Below are positions 36,285 to 43,716 of a stretch of DNA of 43,716 nt, one piece after another. A program made the position numbers and the translations under genes. The notes beneath the pieces were generated by a model. That model did no database searches and was not told where the DNA came from. It saw only the letters and a program-made list of their open reading frames with translations. The stretch comes from Neptuniibacter sp. (lineage in GTDB: Bacteria > Pseudomonadota > Gammaproteobacteria > Pseudomonadales > Balneatricaceae), in assembly GCF_024231755.1 (NCBI RefSeq), contig NZ_JAAEQH010000002.1, positions 1 to 43,716 on the forward strand. Direction: 5' to 3'. Within the stretch, counting starts at the first letter, position 1, and every line of letters starts with the position of its first letter.

Positions 36285-36968
36285 GTGTTTCAACTGTTAC
36301 ATAAAACTGGTGATTTTGTGGTGATAGATAAGTCACCAGGCATCAGTGTGCATAAAGATCAGGATGAGTCCGGTTTGGCTATGTTGCTGAGTGAAGAGCT
36401 AGGGGCTGATATTTTTCCTGTTCATCGCCTGGATAAAGTGACTTCAGGTCTGATGGTCTTTGCTACCCATTCTGAAGCAGCTGCACAACTATCAGAGCAG
36501 TTCCGTAGCCGGGACATTGAGAAATATTATCTGGCAATCTCGGATCGCAAGCCGCGCCGTAAGCAGGGGCTCATTATTGGTGATATGGAAAAATCCCGCC
36601 GAGGTAGCTGGAAACTTCTGCAGAGTAAAAACAACCCGGCAATTACACAGTTTTTTAGTTCTTCCCTGAAGCCAGGGTTACGTTTGTTTCTGCTAAAACC
36701 AGCAACTGGAAAAACCCATCAGTTACGGGTGGCTCTAAAGAGTGAGGGGGCGGCAATACTAGGCGATTCCCTCTATAGTGAAAGCTCATCAGATCGCACC
36801 TACCTGCACGCTTATGCTTTAGCTTTTACAATTAACGGCGAACAGTACCGTTTTAAGAGTATGCCTGAGCAGGGGGAACAGTTTGATGAAGAGTGTTTGC
36901 GCCTAATCAATGATAAGTTTGCCCAGCCTGAAACAATGAGCTGGCCTAAAGTAAAAGTAGTTAAATGA
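36285..36968 (+). CDS. RluA-family pseudouridine synthase
   Basis: RNA pseudouridine synthase of the RluA group, 227 aa, without an S4 domain. The catalytic Asp is in HRLDKVTSGLMV (about 46-57); YYLAISDRKPRRKQG and GKTHQLRVALKSEGAAILGDSLYS follow as in the family. The start is GTG at 36285 with only a weak GCGGG-type site; it is the best because FQLLHKTGDFVVIDKSPGISVHK is the canonical N-terminus. The target RNA is not predictable. It is followed after one base by a zinc-ribbon gene and then tcdA, hinting at an RNA-modification cluster. Confidence 0.9.
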   Translation: MFQLLHKTGDFVVIDKSPGISVHKDQDESGLAMLLSEELGADIFPVHRLDKVTSGLMVFATHSEAAAQLSEQFRSRDIEKYYLAISDRKPRRKQGLIIGDMEKSRRGSWKLLQSKNNPAITQFFSSSLKPGLRLFLLKPATGKTHQLRVALKSEGAAILGDSLYSESSSDRTYLHAYALAFTINGEQYRFKSMPEQGEQFDEECLRLINDKFAQPETMSWPKVKVVK

Positions 36969-36969
36969 T

Positions 36970-37188
36970 ATGAGTGATAACGAAAGAATTGAACGTGACT
37001 TTAACGCACGTGATGAAGATGAGAAAAAAGCATTCCTAGAAGAAACCTGGTGTGATCAGTGTCAGGAAGTAAATCTGGGTATGGTTGAGCCGGTTGAGTA
37101 TGAGCTTAATGAGATCATCTTCATCGAAGGGAAATGCAAAAAATGTGGCAGCATTATCCTGACTGAACTAACCGACGACGAATTTTAA
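36970..37188 (+). CDS. Small zinc-ribbon-like protein
   Basis: Conserved-looking 72 aa protein of unknown function. Two CxxC pairs, Cys28-Asp-Gln-Cys31 and Cys56-Lys-Lys-Cys59, make a likely zinc ribbon. The ends are acidic (DARDEDEKKAF at the start, ELTDDEF at the end). The ATG lies one base after the stop of the pseudouridine synthase, so the two are cotranscribed and probably translationally coupled. Confidence 0.82.
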   Translation: MSDNERIERDFNARDEDEKKAFLEETWCDQCQEVNLGMVEPVEYELNEIIFIEGKCKKCGSIILTELTDDEF

Positions 37189-37206
37189 TTTTTCTGGAGC
37201 AAGCAG

Positions 37207-38004
37207 TTGTCAGCCGATTTTGAAAACCGCTTTGGTGGTACTCGTCGCTTATATGGCAGTGATGTAGTTGATCGTTTTCGTAATTCGCATATCTGTGTCA
37301 TTGGTATAGGTGGAGTGGGCTCCTGGGTAGCTGAGGCGCTAGCAAGAACAGCCATCGGTAAAATTACCCTGATTGATTTAGATGATATCTGCATCACCAA
37401 CACAAATCGTCAGATTCACGCTGTTGATGGCAATGTTGGACGCTCTAAAACCGAAGCGATGGCCGAGCGTGTCAAACTGATCAACCCAGAATGTGAAGTG
37501 ATAGAGGTCGAGGACTTTATCACACGTGAGAATATCCCTGAGTTGATCACAGATGAGTTTGATTACGTTATCGATGCCATTGATAGTGTTAAGGAAAAAG
37601 CAGCCCTCATTTCTCACTGCTGTTATCGGAAGATTCCTGTTATTACAGTAGGTGGAGCAGGGGGGCAGACAGACCCAACTAAAATTGATATCTGCGACCT
37701 GGCGAAAACCAATCACGACCCTTTAGCGGCCAAAGTACGCTCCTTCCTGCGCCGTCATTACCGCTTTAGTAAAAGCGGTCGTCGTTTCGCTGTGGATTGT
37801 GTCTATTCAACTGAGCAGTTAGTGTATCCGCAACCAGACGGCTCTGTATGCGCACAAAAGAGTATTACTGATGGTAATACCCGCCTGGATTGCGCCGGAG
37901 GCTTTGGAGCATCAACTTGTGTGACTGCAAGCTTTGGCTTTGCCGCTGTAGCGAGGGTACTTGATAAGATGCAGAAGCGCTGGGAGCGTGAGGAACAGCT
38001 CTAA
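37207..38004 (+). CDS. tcdA: tRNA threonylcarbamoyladenosine dehydratase
   Basis: E1-like ATP-dependent enzyme that cyclises t6A37 of tRNA to ct6A. The 265 aa open with FENRFGGTRRLYG, then the adenylation nucleotide fold VIGIGGVGSWVAEALART (about 32-49), DLDDICITNTNRQIHA and the IDAIDSVKEKAALISHC segment. The start is TTG at 37207 with GGAG 8 bases upstream; no ATG or GTG is better placed. It is the third gene of the 36285 cluster and meets the next, convergent gene with a 7-base gap. Confidence 0.93.
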   Translation: MSADFENRFGGTRRLYGSDVVDRFRNSHICVIGIGGVGSWVAEALARTAIGKITLIDLDDICITNTNRQIHAVDGNVGRSKTEAMAERVKLINPECEVIEVEDFITRENIPELITDEFDYVIDAIDSVKEKAALISHCCYRKIPVITVGGAGGQTDPTKIDICDLAKTNHDPLAAKVRSFLRRHYRFSKSGRRFAVDCVYSTEQLVYPQPDGSVCAQKSITDGNTRLDCAGGFGASTCVTASFGFAAVARVLDKMQKRWEREEQL

Positions 38005-38011
38005 GTTTGCC

Positions 38012-38731
38012 TTAGGGATCTTCTGCCTGTTCTGTTTGGATTACTTCTATTGCTGTGTTTAGACGTTGCATAAAACCAGGGTGATGTTCCAGATAAGCCT
38101 TGCTGATATAGATCCCAAAAGGTTTGGCAATTTCTACCACCTGGATAAAGTCATCTTCGCTTAGCCCTAACTCTTTACTGCTTTCAATAAAAACTAATTC
38201 CGCAAGAAAAACTGCGCTGATCCTTTTTTTGTGCAAGGTGCGGGGCAGAGCGAGAGTGTCACTGGGTGCGTAACCAACGTTATAGCCGTTGCGGCTTAGC
38301 CACTTATGGGTATTGGTGTTTAAGTGTGTTGCTATCTGAGCCTCTTGCTTAAAGTTTTCCTGTGAAGGGTGGAGATCGCTGCCCTGTGCCAGGAACCAGG
38401 ACCAGCGATTTATCATGATCGGTGATGAGAATTCTGCGACAGCATTTCTTTCCTCATTCTCAGAGGCGAGAAATAAGCCATCAACACGTCCTTTTTTTAA
38501 TTCATCAACAGCTCGGCCATAATTGGGAGCGAGTGTCAGTGTGTATTCCACTTCAAGTTCGGCAAAGACCTGCTCAATTTTTTCAACACCGATCCCTTTG
38601 AACTCCCCATCTTCAAAGTAGGTATAAGGTTTAAAACTGGGTACGATCAGCTCAATGCGCTCATCTGCATGGCTAACTAGAGACGCGATTAGCAGCGTTG
38701 CGGCACAGAGAGTATTAAAACAACGAAGCAC
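38012..38731 (-). CDS. Periplasmic solute-binding-like protein (SBP family 3)
   Basis: Predicted periplasmic binding protein, 239 aa. The signal peptide is about residues 1-22 (ending SHA). The mature part begins ERIELIVPSFKPYTYFEDGEFKGIGVEKI, the typical start of family 3 proteins, followed by NYGRAVDELKKGRVDGLFLASENEERN. It has no permease or ATPase nearby, so it may be a stand-alone sensor-like protein rather than part of a transporter. Ligand unknown. It lies downstream of the fdh terminator and must have its own promoter, which I could not locate. Confidence 0.85.
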   Translation of the reverse strand: MLRCFNTLCAATLLIASLVSHADERIELIVPSFKPYTYFEDGEFKGIGVEKIEQVFAELEVEYTLTLAPNYGRAVDELKKGRVDGLFLASENEERNAVAEFSSPIMINRWSWFLAQGSDLHPSQENFKQEAQIATHLNTNTHKWLSRNGYNVGYAPSDTLALPRTLHKKRISAVFLAELVFIESSKELGLSEDDFIQVVEIAKPFGIYISKAYLEHHPGFMQRLNTAIEVIQTEQAEDP

Positions 38732-38792
38732 TTAGCTACCCTAAACAATTGAAACAACTCTTTGAAGTATAGGCGGAAATTCTGAGTTGAAT

Positions 38793-38816
38793 AAAAAAAG
38801 CCGGCTAATAGCCGGC
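38793..38816 (-). terminator. Terminator of the formate dehydrogenase operon
   Basis: On minus, AGCCGGC-style 7-bp stem (38810-38816 with 38800-38806), three-base loop, then seven T (plus-strand A run 38793-38799). It lies about 160 bases past the last fdh stop codon. Confidence 0.88.
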
Positions 38817-38977
38817 AGAAAAAGCACGTTTGCTGTACAAACGTTATGGTGAAGAACTGAGGAATCCTAGAACAGGCTCTATATCCAAGCTTGGTTAGCA
38901 AGCGTGAGACCGATCTGTTGATCCCGAATGCGGATAAGCTCCGGGGGATGAGAGCCCCGGAACTTGCCTTACAAGGT
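38817..38977 (-). other. Long folded 3' UTR of the fdh operon, possible 3'-derived small RNA
   Basis: Between the fdhC-type stop (38978) and the terminator, the transcript can form TCCGGGG/CCCCGGA (38940-38961), contains the palindrome CCAAGCTTGG (38885-38894), and forms ACGTTTG/CAAACGT (38826-38844). No protein frame is supported. Stable 3' UTRs ending in a terminator are a common source of small regulatory RNAs, but there is no direct evidence here. Confidence 0.35.
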
Positions 38978-39931
38978 TTACTCTTTATCTCTGTTCCTTA
39001 CTTCCTCATACCAGAGATCGTGGTGCTGCTTAGCCCATGTTTCATCAACATAACCTGTCTTCATGCCTTCCAGGGCTCCCTCTGTACCGATAGTACCGAT
39101 ATAGATGTGCCCCAAAGAACCAGCAATAAGAATCAGTGAGCCTGCTGCATGAAGTAGGCTGGCGAGCTGCATATCTTCGCGGAACTGACCGAAGTTAGGA
39201 AAATCCAGTATCAATCCTGTAACTGAAACCAGAATACCGACAATCGTCAGAAGCCAGAACCAGACTTTTTCACCACCATTCATATAGCCAGCACTCGGAT
39301 GAGCATTGCCTATGATGCCGCCCCCTTTCAGGAACCAGACAATATCTGTGGCATTGAAAAAGTTATGTTTGATCCAACGCACAATCATGAACAGCAGGCC
39401 GAGGACAAACAGTGGTCCCAGATAGTTATGCGCTAATTTGCATAGCGAAATATATCCGGCCCACAATGAATCGCCCAAAGCATCTTTGAGGAAGAACTTT
39501 CCGTAAAGAATGCTCAAGCCTGAAATTGTGAGAATGATAAACAGAATCGCAACTGTCCAATGGTTGGCACGGTCAAGACGTTTCCAGCGCTCTATCAATT
39601 GGCCACTACGTGGGTGGTCCAGTTTTTTCTGCCCAACAATGAGGTAGAAAATCAATAGTAGAGCCAGGGTTCCACCAATCGCGTAAGCACCGGCTGGCGT
39701 AATCCACTGGTTACGCCAATGACGCCACTCATCCCCCTTCATATTGATGAGTTGGCCGTGTTCAGCGCCCTGCGATTGGGTTGTACCCTGATTACCTTTC
39801 TGCACAACTTCCCAGTAATCTGCTCCAGCAAAGCCAGCAATTTTTGCATCAGATGGTGTCGCAGCGGCAAAGCCGGAGAACATCAGTGCAAAAAGTAGCA
39901 GAAGGTGAGATGGCAATTTAATTCGAAGCAT
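38978..39931 (-). CDS. fdhC: Formate dehydrogenase, cytochrome b556 (gamma) subunit
   Basis: Membrane subunit passing electrons from the Fe-S subunit to quinone. The 317 aa are longer than E. coli FdnI (217). An N-terminal signal-like segment (about 1-24, AAATPSDA) and a periplasmic stretch (about 25-80) precede the cytochrome part, which has five hydrophobic segments (about 83-100, 127-145, 166-190, 224-245, 262-285). Candidate haem-ligand histidines occur in RANHW, LAHNYLG, LLHAAGS and GHIYIG. It is the last gene of the operon. The symbol follows common use for this subunit. Confidence 0.92.
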   Translation of the reverse strand: MLRIKLPSHLLLLFALMFSGFAAATPSDAKIAGFAGADYWEVVQKGNQGTTQSQGAEHGQLINMKGDEWRHWRNQWITPAGAYAIGGTLALLLIFYLIVGQKKLDHPRSGQLIERWKRLDRANHWTVAILFIILTISGLSILYGKFFLKDALGDSLWAGYISLCKLAHNYLGPLFVLGLLFMIVRWIKHNFFNATDIVWFLKGGGIIGNAHPSAGYMNGGEKVWFWLLTIVGILVSVTGLILDFPNFGQFREDMQLASLLHAAGSLILIAGSLGHIYIGTIGTEGALEGMKTGYVDETWAKQHHDLWYEEVRNRDKE

Positions 39932-39989
39932 AAAATACCCTCAAATCCGGGTTACCGGAGGCGTATGCCCCCGGTAACGATTGGCTATA

Positions 39990-40598
39990 TCAGGCTTTCT
40001 GCTGAGTTGCATCGTATGCCAGATCATCTTCAGACATAGACCATGCGCCATCAGAGTGACCACGGTAGATCACACGCTCACGGAAGATATCTGATACTTC
40101 GTTGGCATCACCCGCCAGAAGTGCTTTGGTTGAACACATCTCTGCGCACAACGGCAGCTTACCTTCAGCAATACGGTTTGCACCGTATTTAGCACGCTCT
40201 GCTGCGCTGTTGTCCTCTTCTGGACCACCTGCACAGAAAGTACACTTATCCATTTTGCCGCGTTCACCGAAAGCAGCTGTGCTTGGGAACTGTGGTGCAC
40301 CAAATGGGCAAGCATATAGGCAATAGCCACAACCGATACATAGATCTTTGTTATGCAGCACAATGCCATCGTCTGTTTGATAGAAACAGTCAGTAGGGCA
40401 TACAGCCATACATGGTGCGTCTGAACAGTGCATACATGCTACGGAGATAGAGGTTTCACCCGGCTCACCATCGTTGATTGTTACAACGCGGCGACGATTG
40501 ATGCCCCATTCCACTTCATTTTCGTTCTTACATGCCGTGACACAGCCGTTACATTCGATGCAACGCTTGGAGTCACAGAGAAATTTCATACTAGCCAT
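39990..40598 (-). CDS. fdhB: Formate dehydrogenase, iron-sulfur (beta) subunit
   Basis: Electron-transfer subunit with four [4Fe-4S] clusters. The 202 aa carry the Cys groups CIECNGCVTAC, CMHCSDAPCMAVCPTDC, CIGCGYCLYACP and CTFC with a later CAEMC. There is no C-terminal membrane anchor as in E. coli FdnH, so contact with the membrane must come through the gamma subunit. ATG at 40598; a second Met at residue 4 is an alternative. It begins 13 bases after fdhA. Confidence 0.95.
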   Translation of the reverse strand: MASMKFLCDSKRCIECNGCVTACKNENEVEWGINRRRVVTINDGEPGETSISVACMHCSDAPCMAVCPTDCFYQTDDGIVLHNKDLCIGCGYCLYACPFGAPQFPSTAAFGERGKMDKCTFCAGGPEEDNSAAERAKYGANRIAEGKLPLCAEMCSTKALLAGDANEVSDIFRERVIYRGHSDGAWSMSEDDLAYDATQQKA

Positions 40599-40611
40599 TG
40601 TCTGTTACCCC

Positions 40612-43476
40612 TTAAGCTGAAGCTTTGTTGATACGACACAGAGTCACTTTCGATTCCTGCATCTGTGTGACCGGGTCATAACCGTAAGTGGTTGCTGTGT
40701 TAGCTGCTTCACCTACAACATAAGGTGCTGCACCAGTAGGATACTTATCGGTCAGGTCTTTACCCTGGAACTTACCACCGAAGTGGAATGGCATGAAGAC
40801 AACGCCTTCTTCAACGCGATTGGTAACCAGTGCTTTAACCAGGACTTTACCGCCCTCAGCACCTTCTACCCATACGTCATCACCATCTTTGAAGCCCTGG
40901 TTATTTGCATCAACCGGGTTAACTTCAACAAACATCTCCTGCTGAAGTTCTGCCAGCCAAGGGTTAGAACGTGTCTCTTCACCACCCCCTTCATACTCAA
41001 CCAGACGACCAGATGTGAGAATGATTGGGTATTCTTTAGACAGGTCTTTGTCCTGAATAGACTTATACATGGTAGGCAGACGGTACATAGACTCAGAATC
41101 GTTCCAAGTCGGGTACTTGCTAACCAGATCACGACGGTTCGTATACAGAGGTTCACGGTGAAGAGGTACTTTATCCGGGAAGGTCCATACCACTGCACGT
41201 GCTTTCGCATTACCGAATGGAGCACAACCGTGTTTGATAGCGACACGCTGGATACCACCGGAAAGGTCAGTTTTCCAGTTTTTGCCTTCAGCCATCTTCT
41301 TCTCTTCAGCCGTAAGGTCATCCCACCAACCCAGTTTCTTCAGCAGCTTCTCGCTGAATTCTGGGTAGCCGTTCTTGATATCAGAACCTTTAGAGAATGA
41401 ACCTTCAGCCAGCAGATTTACGCCGTCACGTTCAACACCGAAACGGGCACGGAAGGTCAGACCCCCTTCAGCAACTGGTTTGCTTGTATCGTAAAGAATC
41501 GGAGTACCTGGGTGACCTTGTTCCGCAGTACCCCAGCAAGGCCATGGCATGCCGTAGTAGTCACCGCTTGCAGGTCCACCTTCGCCTTTAAGCGTATCGT
41601 AATTGAAGGTGTGCCAGTTTTTCTGGTGCAGCTTCAGACGCTCTGGGCTTTGACCGGTATAACCGATGGTCCACATACCTTTGTTGATCTCACGCGTGAT
41701 ATCTTCAACAACAGGCTGACCGTTCTTGATCTCAATGTTCTTAAACAGCTGCTGGTCGAAACCAAGCTTTTTAGAGAACAGGTACATAATTTCGTGGTCA
41801 GGCTTGGACTCGAATAGAGGTTCGATAATCTGGTCACGCCACTGGATCGAGCGGTTAGATGCTGTAACGGAACCGTATGTCTCGAACTGAGTACACGCAG
41901 GGATCAGGTAAACACCGTCTTTACGATCAGACATAACTGCAGCGTGAGTTGGATATGGATCAACGATCACTAGCGTATCCAGCTTCTCGATCGCTTTCTT
42001 CATCTCAGGTCCACGGGTCTGAGAGTTAACCGCGTGACCCCAGCAAACCATTACACGCAGATTATCTTTCTGATCCATCTGTTCTTTATCTTCAAGAACA
42101 CCATCGATCCAGCGTGAAACCGGAATACCTTTGTTATTCATCGGCTTAAGTTTGCGGTACACCTCCTGATCAAAGCGGCTGGAAACCCAGTCGTGATCCA
42201 GATCCCAAACTTTTGACCAGTGCTTCCAGGCACCATCAGACAGACCGTAGTAACCTGGCAGGGTGTGAGACAGAATACCCAGGTCAGTTGCGCCCTGTAC
42301 GTTATCGTGTCCACGGAAGATGTTAGTACCACCACCAGAAGTACCCATGTTACCCAGTGCCAGCATCAGGATGCAGTATGCACGAGTGTTGTTGTTACCT
42401 GTGGTGTGCTGAGTACCACCCATACACCAGATAACAGTACCCGGACGGTTTTCTGCCAGCTCTTTAGCTGCGCGACGCATCTGGGATTCTTTAACACCAG
42501 TTACATCTTCAACTTCTGCTGGCGTCCATTTTTTAACTTCTTCGCGTACTTCATCCATGCCGTATACACGCTGCTGGATGAACTGCTTATCTTCCCAACC
42601 GTTTTCGAAGATGTGCCACAACAGACCCCAGATAAATGCTACGTCTGAGCCTGGACGAATACGGATATACTCGTTGGCATGAGCTGCGGTACGAGTGAAA
42701 CGTGGGTCAACACAGATGATATGCGCTTTGTTACGTTCTTTAGCACGGAAGATGTGCTGCAGAGAAACCGGGTGCGCTTCAGCAGGGTTAGAGCCGATCA
42801 GGATGATCGATTTAGCGAAATGAATATCGTTGAACGAGTTAGTCATTGCGCCGTAGCCCCAAGTGTTTGCTACACCAGCTACCGTTGTTGAGTGACAGAT
42901 ACGTGCCTGGTGGTCTACGTTGTTCGTACCCCACATAGCTGCGTATTTACGGAACAGGTAAGCCTGCTCGTTGCTGAATTTTGCGGAGCCAAGCCAGTAA
43001 ACAGAGTCTGGACCAGATTCTTTACGAACCTGCAGCATCTTGTCGCCAACTTCGTTGATTGCTTCATCCCAGGAAAGTTTTTTCCATTTGCCATCAACAA
43101 GCTTCATTGGGTATTTCAGACGACGGTCACCGTGACCGTGTTCACGAAGAGCAGCACCTTTAGCACAGTGCGCACCTGCGTTGAATGGGTGGTCAAAAGC
43201 AGGTTCCTGACCGGTCCAGATACCGTTCTGTACCTCTGCATATACACCACAACCTACAGAACAGTGAGAACAGATAGTACGTTTCACTTCTGTTGGAGCG
43301 CCGGCTGTTGCGCCTGCTGCTTCAGCTTGTTGCATCATGCCTGGAGCCATCATGCCAACAGTGGCAACACCACCTGCTGCTACACCAGAGTTCTTCAGGA
43401 AGCGACGGCGGCTCAAGCCAAGTCCTGATGACTGCGAAGGTGCTGCGGGCTGATCGGATTTTTTCGTTAGTCTCAT
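40612..43476 (-). CDS. fdhA: Formate dehydrogenase, molybdopterin catalytic (alpha) subunit
   Basis: Periplasm-facing molybdenum or tungsten enzyme that oxidises formate to CO2. The 954 aa start with a Tat signal (SRRRFLKNSGV, about 22-32, with a hydrophobic stretch to about 56). A [4Fe-4S] site uses Cys69, Cys72, Cys76 and Cys104. The active-site metal ligand is Cys194 in ARICHSTTVAG (codon TGT at plus 42895-42897), where E. coli FdnG and FdhF use selenocysteine. Further motifs are GSNPAEAHPV, GGTQHTTGNNN and the C-terminal molybdopterin-binding LTSGRLVEYEGGGEETR. It is a read-through, single-frame gene. Export with FdhB in one Tat complex is expected. Confidence 0.96.
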   Translation of the reverse strand: MRLTKKSDQPAAPSQSSGLGLSRRRFLKNSGVAAGGVATVGMMAPGMMQQAEAAGATAGAPTEVKRTICSHCSVGCGVYAEVQNGIWTGQEPAFDHPFNAGAHCAKGAALREHGHGDRRLKYPMKLVDGKWKKLSWDEAINEVGDKMLQVRKESGPDSVYWLGSAKFSNEQAYLFRKYAAMWGTNNVDHQARICHSTTVAGVANTWGYGAMTNSFNDIHFAKSIILIGSNPAEAHPVSLQHIFRAKERNKAHIICVDPRFTRTAAHANEYIRIRPGSDVAFIWGLLWHIFENGWEDKQFIQQRVYGMDEVREEVKKWTPAEVEDVTGVKESQMRRAAKELAENRPGTVIWCMGGTQHTTGNNNTRAYCILMLALGNMGTSGGGTNIFRGHDNVQGATDLGILSHTLPGYYGLSDGAWKHWSKVWDLDHDWVSSRFDQEVYRKLKPMNNKGIPVSRWIDGVLEDKEQMDQKDNLRVMVCWGHAVNSQTRGPEMKKAIEKLDTLVIVDPYPTHAAVMSDRKDGVYLIPACTQFETYGSVTASNRSIQWRDQIIEPLFESKPDHEIMYLFSKKLGFDQQLFKNIEIKNGQPVVEDITREINKGMWTIGYTGQSPERLKLHQKNWHTFNYDTLKGEGGPASGDYYGMPWPCWGTAEQGHPGTPILYDTSKPVAEGGLTFRARFGVERDGVNLLAEGSFSKGSDIKNGYPEFSEKLLKKLGWWDDLTAEEKKMAEGKNWKTDLSGGIQRVAIKHGCAPFGNAKARAVVWTFPDKVPLHREPLYTNRRDLVSKYPTWNDSESMYRLPTMYKSIQDKDLSKEYPIILTSGRLVEYEGGGEETRSNPWLAELQQEMFVEVNPVDANNQGFKDGDDVWVEGAEGGKVLVKALVTNRVEEGVVFMPFHFGGKFQGKDLTDKYPTGAAPYVVGEAANTATTYGYDPVTQMQESKVTLCRINKASA

Positions 43477-43496
43477 TTCCTCACCTCTCGCCGTTA

Positions 43497-43700
43497 TCAG
43501 TTACGTGCCGTGTCGTAGTAACTACGCACATGCTCGGTTTCTTTGTAACCGGAACCTTCCTGTTTCTCACCGGACTCTGCAGTGGTTACTTTTGCCTGTA
43601 CTGTGCCTGCTACAGCAACAGCACCGGCGGCAGTACCTGCCATGCCCAGTTTCTTCAGAAAGCCGCGGCGACCTGTATCAGGTTTCTTGTCCTGGCTCAT
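43497..43700 (-). CDS. Small Tat-signal protein of formate dehydrogenase loci
   Basis: A 67 aa protein of the family found just upstream of fdhA-type genes (formate dehydrogenase region Tat target). The twin-arginine motif GRRGFLKKLGMAG (about 10-22) is followed by an Ala/Val-rich hydrophobic stretch (to about 37) and a short hydrophilic tail ending SYYDTARN. GGAG precedes the ATG. Function is not established; a role in maturation or export of the dehydrogenase is inferred from the constant gene position. Separated from fdhA by 20 bases. Confidence 0.88.
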   Translation of the reverse strand: MSQDKKPDTGRRGFLKKLGMAGTAAGAVAVAGTVQAKVTTAESGEKQEGSGYKETEHVRSYYDTARN

Positions 43701-43716
43701 CGTGTATTTCTCCGCA

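Noticed and set aside
38689..38901. 70-codon open frame on minus between the fdh operon and the solute-binding gene
   Set aside because: It runs through the fdh terminator hairpin and into the next gene, has no ribosome binding site and shows no recognisable protein features.
40783..43428. Several long open frames on plus, antisense to fdhA (up to 205 codons)
   Set aside because: They mirror the codon-biased fdhA gene; compositions are not protein-like, no ribosome binding sites precede them, and the fdhA assignment is certain. The same reasoning removes the long antisense frames over sdhA, sucA, sucB and sucD.

Overview
The window is chromosomal housekeeping DNA from a marine-type gammaproteobacterium. 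The best fit is Oceanospirillales/Oceanospirillaceae, for example relatives of Neptuniibacter, Amphritea or Marinobacterium. This rests on protein similarity as I recognise it, moderate GC, and gene orders such as DUF3108-purN-purM / DUF2066-perM-hda that are shared with Pseudomonas. I see no phage, insertion sequence, integron, CRISPR array, rRNA or tRNA.

Layout. (1) 1-3800: pyrD, convergent rmf, and the fused 23S rRNA methyltransferase rlmL. (2) 3801-5262: an ammonium channel gene behind a sigma-54 promoter with NtrC-type sites. (3) 5305-6784: a tautomerase and a divergent LysR regulator. (4) 6849-13310: a haem-uptake locus on the minus strand. A TonB-dependent haem receptor and hemP-hmuSTUV each start at a promoter overlapped by a Fur box. 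A strongly folded, apparently undescribed element lies between hemP and hmuS. (5) 13445-26460: the TCA block, with gltA divergent from sdhCDAB, then sucAB-lpd and sucCD. It is highly codon-optimised, divided by hairpins, and has folded leaders before sucA and sucC. (6) 26666-30178: a membrane-anchored unknown protein, a GGDEF protein and an EAL protein, suggesting a local c-di-GMP module. (7) 30191-35701: DUF3108, purN and purM on minus; DUF2066, perM and hda on plus. (8) 35808-38004: a small PH-like protein, a pseudouridine synthase, a zinc-ribbon protein and tcdA. (9) 38012-43700: a solute-binding-like protein, then a formate dehydrogenase operon read on minus (small Tat protein, fdhA, fdhB, fdhC). 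Its long folded 3' UTR ends in a terminator.

How it fits together. The haem genes form a complete inner-membrane path (receptor, periplasmic HmuT, HmuUV importer, cytoplasmic HmuS) except for TonB-ExbBD, which is not in the window. The TCA block encodes citrate synthase, 2-oxoglutarate dehydrogenase, succinyl-CoA synthetase and respiratory complex II. Formate dehydrogenase feeds electrons to the same quinone pool.

Most of the window is ordinary and well understood. The strongest candidate for something new is the hemP-hmuS intergenic element (about 10655-10767). It can fold as a three-way junction with almost every arm base paired, and it overlaps a 62-codon open frame with no start codon. 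Next come the amt promoter arrangement, the sucA leader with two mutually exclusive pairings around the ribosome binding site, and the folded 3' UTR of the fdh operon.
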